Shown here: positions 43,524 through 51,822 of the stretch, in pieces
How positions within the stretch are numbered: position 1 is the stretch's first letter
How the letters are laid out: each line of letters starts with the position of its first letter
NCBI RefSeq assembly: GCF_002258215.1
Contig: NZ_NEFY01000004.1
Span: 248,001 to 312,000, forward strand
Reading direction: 5' to 3'
Source: Marinobacter vinifirmus
GTDB taxonomy: Bacteria > Pseudomonadota > Gammaproteobacteria > Pseudomonadales > Oleiphilaceae
Length of the DNA stretch: 64,000 bases
Made by a program: the position numbers and the translations under genes
Notes under the pieces: model-generated
Told to the model about the DNA's origin: nothing
The model's database searches: none
Seen by the model: only the letters and a program-made list of their open reading frames with translations

Positions 43524-44713
43524 ATGAGTGAAACCCTGATTTGCGTTGTTGAAGATGTCGGAGTGCGTGTCTGGCTTGAGCGTGTCCTGGAAGATGAATG
43601 GAGCCTGGAATTTGTTTCCGCCTCTGACCTTTCCCGGGTAGCCGGCTGGCTTCGGCAAGCGGTGCCAAACTGGCTCTGGTGGCCATCAGCGAGGATGACC
43701 CGGAAAAAGCCGTAAAACTGTTTTCGGCCCTGCACCAGTCCAATCCGGGGGTTACCCTGGTTGGGGTTGCCCGGCATATTTCCCAGGACGCGCTGCTTCA
43801 GGTAATGAGGGCAGGTGCCCGGGATTGCCTGATCACCGCCGTGGATTCAGACCGGGCGAGGGAGCGGGTCCAGAGCCTGGTCAATGAGGCGGCCGCCGAA
43901 CGCCAGCAAAACGGTGAGCAAAAGCGCCGAAGCATTACCCTGGTGGTTGGTGCGTCTTCGGTGGTGGATACCCGTTTCTTTGCCCAGAACCTGGCGAGCG
44001 AGTTGAACGACCTGTACCCGGAGCAGCGGGTGTTGGCGGTAGACACCATGGCCACAGAGAATCACGCTTTCTACTTCGACAGCCTCAGCCGGTTGTCGCT
44101 GAATGACCTGGTCAACCGCACGGATTCCATTGACGAATCCTTCGTTAACACCGCGCTGGAAGAATGCAGGCCGGGGCTCCGGCTGTTGTCTGGCCAGATT
44201 ATGGCGGACCAGCTCTCCGGTGACACGGCAGCGGACCTGTTCATTGCGATCTCCCGGCTGGCTGAGTTGTTTGATCACCTTATTATCCGGGTAGTGGAGC
44301 ACCAGTCTGCAGATTGGCTGAAAATTCTCGGGGCTGACCTTTCGCGGCTGATGATTGTGGCCAATCCCATGGTTGAGCATGTGCAGTATGTGGAGACCAT
44401 GCTGGCAGGTACAACCCAGTTGCTGGGCAGCAAGTGCCAGACCAACGTGGTGATCGACGGCTTCGACAAGAAAGCCACGCTGGCGCTGGCCGATATGGAA
44501 AAACGGATGGGCACCCAGGCAAGCCTGAAGCTGCCCCTGGATTGGCTCAACCGGCTGGACTCCATCAACGCTGGCGTACCCTTGTCGGCCTTGCTGCGCC
44601 GCTCTTCCTACCAGAAAGGCCTTGCGGAGTTTGCGAAGCGACAGTACAGCGAACAGTCGTCTGGTGCCGGTGCTCTCGGCTTCTTCAAAAAACGTGCGGC
44701 GGGCAAGGAGTAA
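43524..44713 (+). pseudogene. cpaE: CpaE/TadZ-like protein, apparently frameshifted
   Basis: The first frame (43524-43715) encodes a receiver-like start, CVVEDVGVRVWLERVLED, then falls out of frame after SRVAGWLRQA and stops at 43715. The second frame (from a GTG at 43679 to 44713, 344 residues) resumes the same domain at VAISEDDPEKAVKLF and continues into the TadZ ATPase-like domain. One missing G in GCGGTGCC near 43660 would restore RQAGAKLALVAISED. In the ATPase part the usual deviant Walker A is lost (VVGASSVVDTRFF). TadZ localises the pilus machine. Real inactivation, sequencing error and re-initiation cannot be told apart here. Confidence 0.82.
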
Positions 44714-44716
44714 ACC

Positions 44717-45910
44717 GTGGCTACTCGTATCGATGAAGAGTACCAGCAGCTGAAAAAGCAGGTGCACAGTCATCTGATCGAGCGGCTGGAAGAAGAGGGT
44801 ATCGAAGTAGAGCTGGCTGAAAAAGCCCAGCTGGAGCATTTTGTGCAGGCCAATGTGGGCCAGTACGTCGCAAGCCAGCGAATTCCCCTGGCTACCTCGG
44901 ATCAGTCCATGCTGGCCCGGGAAACCCTGGATGAGATTGTCGGCTTTGGCCCGCTGGAACCGCTGCTGGACGACCCGCAGGTGAACGACATCCTGGTGAA
45001 CGGGCCCAACAGTATCTTCGTGGAAGTGGCCGGGGTACTGCAAAAAGCCCAGACCCGCTTCATCGACGACGACCACGTGATGCGCATTATCCGCCGGGTT
45101 CTGGCACCGCTGGGCCGGCGCCTGGATGAAAGCAGCCCGATGGTGGATGCCCGCTTGCCGGATGGCTCCCGGGTGAATGCGATTATTCCGCCTATTGCCC
45201 TGGATGGCCCGTCTATTTCCATCCGGAAGTTTACCCAGAAACACCTCACTGCCAGCGACCTGGTCAACCTGGGCTCTATGACCCGGGAATGCCTGGAGCT
45301 GCTTACCGGGATTGTCCAGAATCGCCGCAACCTTCTGGTCAGTGGTGGTACCGGTACCGGTAAAACCACCATTCTGAACCTGCTCAGCCAGTTCATCCCC
45401 AAGGATGAACGCATTGTGACCATTGAGGACTCGGCCGAGCTGCAGCTTAACCACCCCCATATTGTCCGGCTGGAAACTCGGCCCGCAAACGCGGAGGGAA
45501 CCGGTAAAGTGGCCGCCCGGGATCTGGTGGTCAACGCCCTGCGTATGCGGCCAGACAGGGTCATCGTGGGCGAGGTGCGTTCCGGCGAAATTATCGAGCT
45601 TCTTCAGGCCATGAATACCGGCCATGAAGGCTCCATGAGTACCATTCACGCCAACTCCTCGAAAGACGCGCTGATCCGGATTGAAACCCTGTTGGCGGTA
45701 AATGGTTATGATGCTGGTGAGCGGGCCATTGGCCGGCTTATCGGTTCGTCGCTGGATGTGATTGTGCAGCTTGCACGCTTGCCAAATGGCCGGCGCCTGG
45801 TGAGTGAAGTCGTCGCCATGACGCCGACCCGCGATGACCCGTACCAGATGGAAACCCTGTACCGGGCCAAGGAACTGGATGCCCAGGATATGGCGGGAGC
45901 TCAGTTGTGA
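44717..45910 (+). CDS. tadA: Tad ATPase TadA/CpaF
   Basis: 397 residues, GTG start six bases after AAGGAG and three after the cpaE stop. Family members are hexameric ATPases that extend and retract the pilus. Walker A SGGTGTGKTT is at 209-218, Walker B region DRVIVGEVRSGEIIELLQAM, with the Asp/His boxes ERIVTIEDSAELQL and STIHANS. All motifs intact. Overlaps tadB by four bases. Confidence 0.95.
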   Translation: MATRIDEEYQQLKKQVHSHLIERLEEEGIEVELAEKAQLEHFVQANVGQYVASQRIPLATSDQSMLARETLDEIVGFGPLEPLLDDPQVNDILVNGPNSIFVEVAGVLQKAQTRFIDDDHVMRIIRRVLAPLGRRLDESSPMVDARLPDGSRVNAIIPPIALDGPSISIRKFTQKHLTASDLVNLGSMTRECLELLTGIVQNRRNLLVSGGTGTGKTTILNLLSQFIPKDERIVTIEDSAELQLNHPHIVRLETRPANAEGTGKVAARDLVVNALRMRPDRVIVGEVRSGEIIELLQAMNTGHEGSMSTIHANSSKDALIRIETLLAVNGYDAGERAIGRLIGSSLDVIVQLARLPNGRRLVSEVVAMTPTRDDPYQMETLYRAKELDAQDMAGAQL

Positions 45911-46824
45911 GTGTTCAGGTGATTTGGCTGGCAGCGCTGTTCTTTGGCGCCCTCGCGGTTGTGGTTATGCTGCTGCAGCTGGTGATCGGCCAGGTCCGCC
46001 ATGACCGCAACCTGAAAAAGCTCAGTAAGAACCGCCTCTATCCGCAGATTGTCACAGAAGACCAAAAGAAAGCCGGTATCGACATCGGGCCGCTGGAGCA
46101 GCTGCTGATTCGCGCCGGTATCCGCATGTCGGTAACCAAAGTGGTTGTGGTTGCGGTACTTTTCTTTGGTTCCCTGACCGGTGTTTATGTCTACCGTGGG
46201 CCCATTGAAGCCCTGGTGGCCCTGGTGGCCGTTGTGCTGATTGGCGTTACCCTGTGGCGGGTGAAGTTCGAGCGCCTTCGCCGGCAGATCTTCGAAGAGC
46301 TGCCGGGTATTGTGGATGCGGTACTTCGCTCTTTAGTGGCCGGTCGCTCGGTGGAGCAGAGCCTTCTGGTGGCCTTTGCCGATGCCTCCGATGTTTTCCA
46401 GCCCCTGAGCTTCCGCTTGCGGGGCGCGGTCAGCCAGGGCCGGGACTACACCCGCATCTTTGACGACTTCGCCGAGTTGTACAGTATTCCTCCGTTTACC
46501 CAGATTGCCATTGCCCTGCGCACGTCTGCCCGTTTCGGCTCGTCGGTTCGCCCGGTTCTTCAGGAAGTCTCCAAGGCCATTCGTGCACGGCAGGAACTGC
46601 GCCGGGAGTTTATGGCAGCAACGTCAGAAACCCGTTTCACGGCCGTGGTCTTCGCCATTTTGCCGCCTGCTATGGGGGCTTACATCGTTTTGATGAACGA
46701 AGAGTTCTCCGAAGCACTGCTGCACACCAGTACCGGCCACACCATGATGATAACCGCCGGTGTGCTGCAGGTGCTGGGAACCCTGTTGATCTGGAACCTT
46801 ATCCGGGGGGTGGGCCGTGGATAA
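45907..46824 (+). CDS. tadB: Tad inner-membrane platform TadB
   Basis: 305 residues with membrane helices at the N-terminus, about 80-120 and at the C-terminus, and a T2SSF cytoplasmic domain (EELPGIVDAVLRSLVAGRSVEQSL). Forms the platform that TadA acts on. GTG start overlaps the tadA stop; its own end overlaps tadC by eight bases, a translationally coupled series. Confidence 0.93.
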   Translation: MSVQVIWLAALFFGALAVVVMLLQLVIGQVRHDRNLKKLSKNRLYPQIVTEDQKKAGIDIGPLEQLLIRAGIRMSVTKVVVVAVLFFGSLTGVYVYRGPIEALVALVAVVLIGVTLWRVKFERLRRQIFEELPGIVDAVLRSLVAGRSVEQSLLVAFADASDVFQPLSFRLRGAVSQGRDYTRIFDDFAELYSIPPFTQIAIALRTSARFGSSVRPVLQEVSKAIRARQELRREFMAATSETRFTAVVFAILPPAMGAYIVLMNEEFSEALLHTSTGHTMMITAGVLQVLGTLLIWNLIRGVGRG

Positions 46825-47689
46825 CGTCTGGTTTGCGGCAGCTATCGTGTTTGCCATGGCGTCTGTGCTGTATGCCCTGGTCTGGGCGCCGGCCTGGGCG
46901 ATGCGGGCGCGGGTGACGGCTCGGTTACAGCGCCGGCATCTGTCGGCAGATGATGCCCGCGAGGATTCGCCGCTGGCAGGTTTTCTGTACTGGCTGGTAG
47001 AGAAGCCGCTGTTTGCCGGGGATTTCCGAGAGCTGGAGCCGGCACTGGATGCCACAGGCAAAACAGCGCTGCAGGCCCGGGGCCATTATGTGTTGATGTG
47101 CTGGGTGTTGCCGGTTGTAGTGGGGGTGATTGGCTATATCACCAGCGACTTGCTGACCTTACTGATTGCCTTTGTGCTGGCCTTTTATGTTTCACGACAG
47201 TTGATTCGTGCGGCCGGCCGCACGGCGGAAAAACAGCAGAACCGTGAAGCCATCGAGCTGTGCCAGATGACCCGCATGCTGATGCAGGCGGGCCTCAGCC
47301 CGGAGCGGACCCTGAAGCTTATCGCCCACCAGGCCCGGGACCTGATGCCATTGCTGGTGCGTCGTATCGACCGATTTAACCGTGTGATGGAAAGTGGCGC
47401 CGACCGCACACGGGCGCTGGATGAGCTGGGCCACAACCGCAACCTCACCGTGCTTCGCAACTATGTAACCATTCTAAAGCAGGCCGGCAGCCTGGGGGCT
47501 GGGGTGTCCAGCGCCCTTGAACAGATTATTACCGAGGCCCACCACGAAGAACGCAGCAAACTGAAAGAAGAAACCAACCGTGTGGGGGCCAGGATGACCA
47601 TCATCATGATGGTATTTATGTTGCCGTCACTGTTCATATTGATTGGCGGGCCGGCAGTGCTTTCCATTATGGATGCGCTGCAGCGGTAA
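46817..47689 (+). CDS. tadC: Tad inner-membrane platform TadC
   Basis: 290 residues, paralogue of TadB with the T2SSF domain (ELCQMTRMLMQAGLSPERTLKLI) and membrane helices including GPAVLSIMDAL at the end. GTG start at 46817 overlaps tadB. Partner of TadB in the platform. Confidence 0.92.
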   Translation: MDNVWFAAAIVFAMASVLYALVWAPAWAMRARVTARLQRRHLSADDAREDSPLAGFLYWLVEKPLFAGDFRELEPALDATGKTALQARGHYVLMCWVLPVVVGVIGYITSDLLTLLIAFVLAFYVSRQLIRAAGRTAEKQQNREAIELCQMTRMLMQAGLSPERTLKLIAHQARDLMPLLVRRIDRFNRVMESGADRTRALDELGHNRNLTVLRNYVTILKQAGSLGAGVSSALEQIITEAHHEERSKLKEETNRVGARMTIIMMVFMLPSLFILIGGPAVLSIMDALQR

Positions 47690-47729
47690 TCGACGAGTGA
47701 TCACCAAGCTTTCCGGGAAGGAGCGTTAG

Positions 47730-48440
47730 ATGAAGTACAAGAAAGTTGTCCGGTTACCAGCGATGGCGGTTTTTGCCGCGACCCTGGTGTCTGGCTGCGC
47801 CATGACACCTGAGACAGACGGTTCCGCTGACAGGGCAGACCGGGATCAGGGAACGCCGCTCCATGTGAGCTGCAAGACCAACATGACGCCGGAGCACCGG
47901 GTAGAGCTGGAAGCCATTGATTCCATGATGGAGAAGTCCAGAAACTACGCGGCATTGGCCCGGCTGGAAGAGCTGCCTTTCCAGACTCAGCATCACTGGC
48001 TGCGCTGGGCCCAGCTGCTCGCGAAGGTGGAGCAACTGGATTATTCCGAAGAAGTTTACCAGAAGATTGCCGAAAGCTGTGACAGCGCACAGGCCTATCA
48101 TGGCCTTGGAGTGGTGTATGTGAAACGCAACAAGCTGGAAGAGTCCCTGACCGCACTAGGCACCGCCAAGGCGAAGGCGCCAGCCTCCTCCGATATCCGC
48201 AACGATTTTGGCGTGGTGCTGATGCAGACCGGTTTCTATGGCCAGGCAGCGTTCGAGCTGCGCACGGCCTACGAGTTATCTGGCGGTAGCGAGACCACCG
48301 GCCGCAATATGGTAGCGGCTTATTACCTTCAGGGTGGAAACAGCTCCCTGGCCCGGTTGCAGCAGGACCTGGGGTTGAGTGACCAGCTGCTTGCCACCGG
48401 TAAGGAATTCTCCAAACGCTTTGCAGGAGGTTCACGATGA
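47730..48440 (+). CDS. tadD: TadD-like TPR lipoprotein
   Basis: 236 residues with lipobox Cys23 (VSGC) and TPR-type helices from about 95 to 190 (AYHGLGVVYVKRNKLEESLTAL). TadD proteins assist secretin assembly as pilotin-like factors. Starts 40 bases after tadC; overlaps the next small gene by four bases. Confidence 0.87.
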   Translation: MKYKKVVRLPAMAVFAATLVSGCAMTPETDGSADRADRDQGTPLHVSCKTNMTPEHRVELEAIDSMMEKSRNYAALARLEELPFQTQHHWLRWAQLLAKVEQLDYSEEVYQKIAESCDSAQAYHGLGVVYVKRNKLEESLTALGTAKAKAPASSDIRNDFGVVLMQTGFYGQAAFELRTAYELSGGSETTGRNMVAAYYLQGGNSSLARLQQDLGLSDQLLATGKEFSKRFAGGSR

Positions 48441-48706
48441 TCCGCATGACCTGCCTGGCTGGCGCACTGGCGCTGGCTGCTACGTCCGCGCTGGCAAACC
48501 CGCCGGATAATGATCTTGGGCTGGCGGGCGTAAGCTTTGACCAGGATGACCGGACAGAGGCCCGTAAAGCCATGGACGAACAGGCGCAGCGGCCTGCCCG
48601 TGGTGGCGAACTGAGTTCCACCATTTACATAAAAACCCAGGAGCGGCTGGCGAAGTCTTTCGAACAGCCAATCCGGGACAAGATTGGCGAGACCACCAGT
48701 GAATAA
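48437..48706 (+). CDS. Small exported Tad-locus protein, DUF3613-like
   Basis: 89 residues with a signal peptide (MIRMTCLAGALALAATSALA). The C-terminal part STIYIKTQERLAKSFEQPIRDKI weakly recalls DUF3613 proteins, which are found in Tad operons. Overlaps both neighbours by four to eight bases, so coupled translation is likely. Family call is tentative. Confidence 0.72.
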   Translation: MIRMTCLAGALALAATSALANPPDNDLGLAGVSFDQDDRTEARKAMDEQAQRPARGGELSSTIYIKTQERLAKSFEQPIRDKIGETTSE

Positions 48707-50492
48707 GATCCGTCGTCAATCCGGGGTGCTGGTTTTCCTGACCCCGTTTTTGATTGTGGCACTGGCCGTAGTCGCCGTGCTGGCCATGGATGCTGCCCGC
48801 CTGTATTCGGTGAAGGCAGACATGCAGCGTGTGGTGAATGCGGCGGCTACAGCTGCTGCAGATGAGGCTCAAGCTTGTAGCATGAATGCAGATATCGGCT
48901 TGATGAAAGCTAGAGCGCTTGTTGCAGCTAGGCAGGTAGGCTTTAACGGTAATGCCGAAGAGCTGGAAGTTTTTGCAGGCGTATTTGAGCCTGCTGGTGA
49001 TGGCTCAAGTACGTTGAGTTTTACTCCCCAGAGTGACATTGATAAAACAAACGCAGCGGTTGTTCGTTATAAGCGCCAGGAGCGATTGTCATGGTTGTTG
49101 CCAGAATGGTTGTTTCCACCAGTAGAGTTGTCTGTTAACGCTGGGTCCCGCAAGGAGCTCTATGCTGCCCTGAGCGCGAGTGCATCGACGCTAAACCTTG
49201 AGGGGGGGCTGCTTGGTAACCTGCTGGGTGCAGTCCTCGGTCAGAGTAACTATTCACTTGATCCGACAAGTCTTCAAAGCCTTGAGTCAACTCTTTTGGG
49301 AGTTGGGGATCTGTTGACGTTGTTAGGCCTGGCGGATGTTACAGCTCTGCTGAATGCTCCACTGGTAGACGTGCTAGATGCGACCGTAGATTTGGTTGGT
49401 GGAGTGACTACCCCTGTAGGAACGTTGGTTAGTGAGCTAGCGGAAAGCGGGGGTCTCTCCGGGCTTGATACGGGGGCGGTTTTGTCGGTTGCGGGAGATG
49501 CTGATGCTGCCAAGAACGCAGAATTCCCATTATATGACTTCATTGTAAGCGTCGTGTTGAATAGTGCAAAGGCGCTTTCTGATGATGGCCAGGGACTGAT
49601 TAATTTATCTGTTGATCCGTCAGAGTCACCAGTGTTAGAAACACTGCTTAATAACTCCTTGCTTGGGAGTATTGATATCCAGCTAAGGCTAGGTATTGAT
49701 AATCCGGCTCCGGTAGTAATTGGGCCTGCTCGTCAAGGTAAGAACAATGAATGGCTGACTGAAGTTTCGGCGACGGACATTTCTCTCGAAGCCTTAGTAG
49801 ATCTCGAGCTGTCCATCGGATACATAGGGGATCTCATCAGTGCTTTGACGTTGAATATAGTTAAAGCAGAGACGTTAAATGACATCCGCATACCGCTAGT
49901 TGTTCAAGTGGGTGGAGGGTCGGCTGAGTTTACTGGAGCCCAGTGCGCCCGAGGTGGCTCCAATGAAGTCGATTTGGCGGTTTACGCGAAGCCTGCAGTT
50001 GCAAATGTTGAAACCGGTACGTTATCAGCTGTTGGGGATCTTGTGCGAGAGCCAATTCATGCGACCATACTAAAGCTTAGTATTGCTGAGCAGCCTTTGT
50101 TGAACGTTTGTGTGGATGCGGACCTTGGAGCAAAACTCCCCGTTGTTGAAGATGAGCGATACGTTCAAGGCTACCCTCTTCGTTGTCCAGATGGCGACTG
50201 TAGTCGTGTGTTAGAGAGTAGCGGGCCGACTTGGGTTAAAGGGTTGGATGTGCAATTGGATAACTTGGCTTTGGATTGCGGGGAAACGAGTCTTTTGAGT
50301 ATTTTGAATCCGGTGATTGACCTATTGAAGCCGGTTATTGAAACGTTGTTGAATATCGTTACCACGGTCGTGCTGCAAGGAATTATTTCTCCGTTGTTGA
50401 TGCTCCTCGGTGTGGATTTATCAGGCCTTAACGTGGCTGTGGTTGGAGCGGATCAGTTAGGTAATCAACTCATAGAAAATGTAGAAATGTAA
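48699..50492 (+). CDS. tadG: TadG-like pilus protein
   Basis: 597 residues from the GTG at 48699 (overlaps the previous gene by eight bases; a TTG 15 bases earlier is possible). N-terminal membrane segment LVFLTPFLIVALAVVAVLAMDAARL is typical of TadG, followed by an AAATAAADEAQAC helix. The large extracytoplasmic part is Leu/Val/Asp-rich with long stretches of repeating DLL/LLG type and no known domain. After about 48860 GC drops sharply: 26 of 60 at 49561-49620 against 43 of 60 at 47281-47340 in tadC, with a switch to A/T-ending codons. Confidence 0.88.
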   Translation: MNKIRRQSGVLVFLTPFLIVALAVVAVLAMDAARLYSVKADMQRVVNAAATAAADEAQACSMNADIGLMKARALVAARQVGFNGNAEELEVFAGVFEPAGDGSSTLSFTPQSDIDKTNAAVVRYKRQERLSWLLPEWLFPPVELSVNAGSRKELYAALSASASTLNLEGGLLGNLLGAVLGQSNYSLDPTSLQSLESTLLGVGDLLTLLGLADVTALLNAPLVDVLDATVDLVGGVTTPVGTLVSELAESGGLSGLDTGAVLSVAGDADAAKNAEFPLYDFIVSVVLNSAKALSDDGQGLINLSVDPSESPVLETLLNNSLLGSIDIQLRLGIDNPAPVVIGPARQGKNNEWLTEVSATDISLEALVDLELSIGYIGDLISALTLNIVKAETLNDIRIPLVVQVGGGSAEFTGAQCARGGSNEVDLAVYAKPAVANVETGTLSAVGDLVREPIHATILKLSIAEQPLLNVCVDADLGAKLPVVEDERYVQGYPLRCPDGDCSRVLESSGPTWVKGLDVQLDNLALDCGETSLLSILNPVIDLLKPVIETLLNIVTTVVLQGIISPLLMLLGVDLSGLNVAVVGADQLGNQLIENVEM

Positions 50493-50617
50493 AGCCACAA
50501 GCGCTTGCCTTGCACGCTATGAATAGGAGCGAGTATCCTCGTGGGCTCGAAATCATCAACATATTCCGAAAGCCGGCATCGCCAGCTTTTACTAAACCGA
50601 AAATAGGGCAGGGCGCA

Positions 50618-51814
50618 GTGCGCAAATTAGTTTGGTTGCCAATGGTTGCCGCGATTGCATCCGGTTGTGCGGTGAGTTCCGATGCACCGGGGCAGAAAGT
50701 GACGGGTGTATACGCTTATGAAGTTGGTTCCGGATCGGAGCCAAAGCCATCCAGCCCCCGTGAGGAGCCGGAACAGTCAGAACCAGAGGCCGTAGAGGCT
50801 TCTCCGGCCCGTGAGAGCGACAAGGCGGCAACCGCTCCACCGGAGACCGTAGCCGAGCCCAGCCCTGAGCCACCGCAGTCCAACTCACAAGCGGAGGCCG
50901 GACAATCCGTTTCGCCTGCTGCTTTGATGTCTGCCCAGACGGAGACAGGTGAAATCGATATTCAGCCGGGCCAGTGCTGGGTCTACGCCCAGATCCAGCC
51001 CCGGCCGGTGCAGGAAAGTGTTCAGGTTAAGGTTCGGGATTCCGAGGTGCGCCTGGATGTGACCCCTGCGGAGTTTCGCCGTGGCGTGAAAAAGGTGGTA
51101 ACCCGGGAAGGCACCAAAACCTATCGTGTGAAGGCCGCCACTTATAAGGAAGTCACTGAAGAAGTGCTGGTCAAGCCGGAAACCACCAGGCTGGTGATTG
51201 AGCCTGCAGTGTATGAAGAGGTTGAGGAAGAGGTGGTTCTGGAAGCCGCCCGAACCGAACTGGAGCCCTGCCGGACCTCCGGTGCTGTGGCTTACGGAAA
51301 TGCCTCTCCGGCCTTCGGGTTTTGTGCGGTAGAGATTCCTGCCCGAACCAAGACCGTGAACGTCACCAAGCTGGTGAAGCCGGAGACCACCCGCACCGAA
51401 GTCATCCCCGCCGAATATAAAACGGTGACCCGTTGGGTGGTTGATCAGCCGGCGCAGGTGATTCCGGTGAAAACGGATGATGAGATTGAAGCCTTTGAGG
51501 TTTCTGAAGTGGTGGAGCAGCCGCAAACCCGGGAGACGGCGATTCCTGCAGAAACCCTGCAAATGAACGTGAAACGCTACGAAGGTAAGCCGAGGATTGT
51601 TGCCCGACAAGCCGTGTGCGACCGCAACCTTACCCGGGACATGGTCAGGGAAATGCAGGAAGCACTGGTGGAGCTTGGTTACGACGTTGGCGAGATTGAT
51701 GGCTTGCCGGGCCCGGATACCATTGATGCACTAACCCTGTACCAGGTGGATAACGGCCTCGCCTCTGGCGCTATAACCATTGAGACCGCCGAACGCCTGG
51801 GCGTTCTTGACTGA
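50618..51814 (+). CDS. Peptidoglycan-binding lipoprotein
   Basis: 398 residues from a GTG at 50618, chosen since a lipoprotein signal (MRKLVWLPMVAAIASGC) starts right there with AGGGCAGGG upstream; an earlier in-frame ATG at 50510 would put 36 odd residues before it. After a Pro/Glu-rich linker (about 35-130), a beta-rich region repeats VKPETTR twice (about 185 and 265), and a C-terminal peptidoglycan-binding domain follows (REMQEALVELGYDVGEIDGLPGPDTIDALTLYQ in part). It may anchor the Tad machine to the wall. GC returns to the genome norm here. Confidence 0.82.
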   Translation: MRKLVWLPMVAAIASGCAVSSDAPGQKVTGVYAYEVGSGSEPKPSSPREEPEQSEPEAVEASPARESDKAATAPPETVAEPSPEPPQSNSQAEAGQSVSPAALMSAQTETGEIDIQPGQCWVYAQIQPRPVQESVQVKVRDSEVRLDVTPAEFRRGVKKVVTREGTKTYRVKAATYKEVTEEVLVKPETTRLVIEPAVYEEVEEEVVLEAARTELEPCRTSGAVAYGNASPAFGFCAVEIPARTKTVNVTKLVKPETTRTEVIPAEYKTVTRWVVDQPAQVIPVKTDDEIEAFEVSEVVEQPQTRETAIPAETLQMNVKRYEGKPRIVARQAVCDRNLTRDMVREMQEALVELGYDVGEIDGLPGPDTIDALTLYQVDNGLASGAITIETAERLGVLD

Positions 51815-51822
51815 GCGCTATC

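Noticed and set aside
43650..43715. Programmed -1 frameshift in cpaE
   Set aside because: No slippery heptamer in the right frame and no stimulatory stem-loop was seen at the junction.
43847..45649. 600-codon minus-strand frame across cpaE and tadA
   Set aside because: Antisense to tadA, whose Walker and other motifs are intact; residue composition (His/Gln-rich) is typical of a shadow frame.
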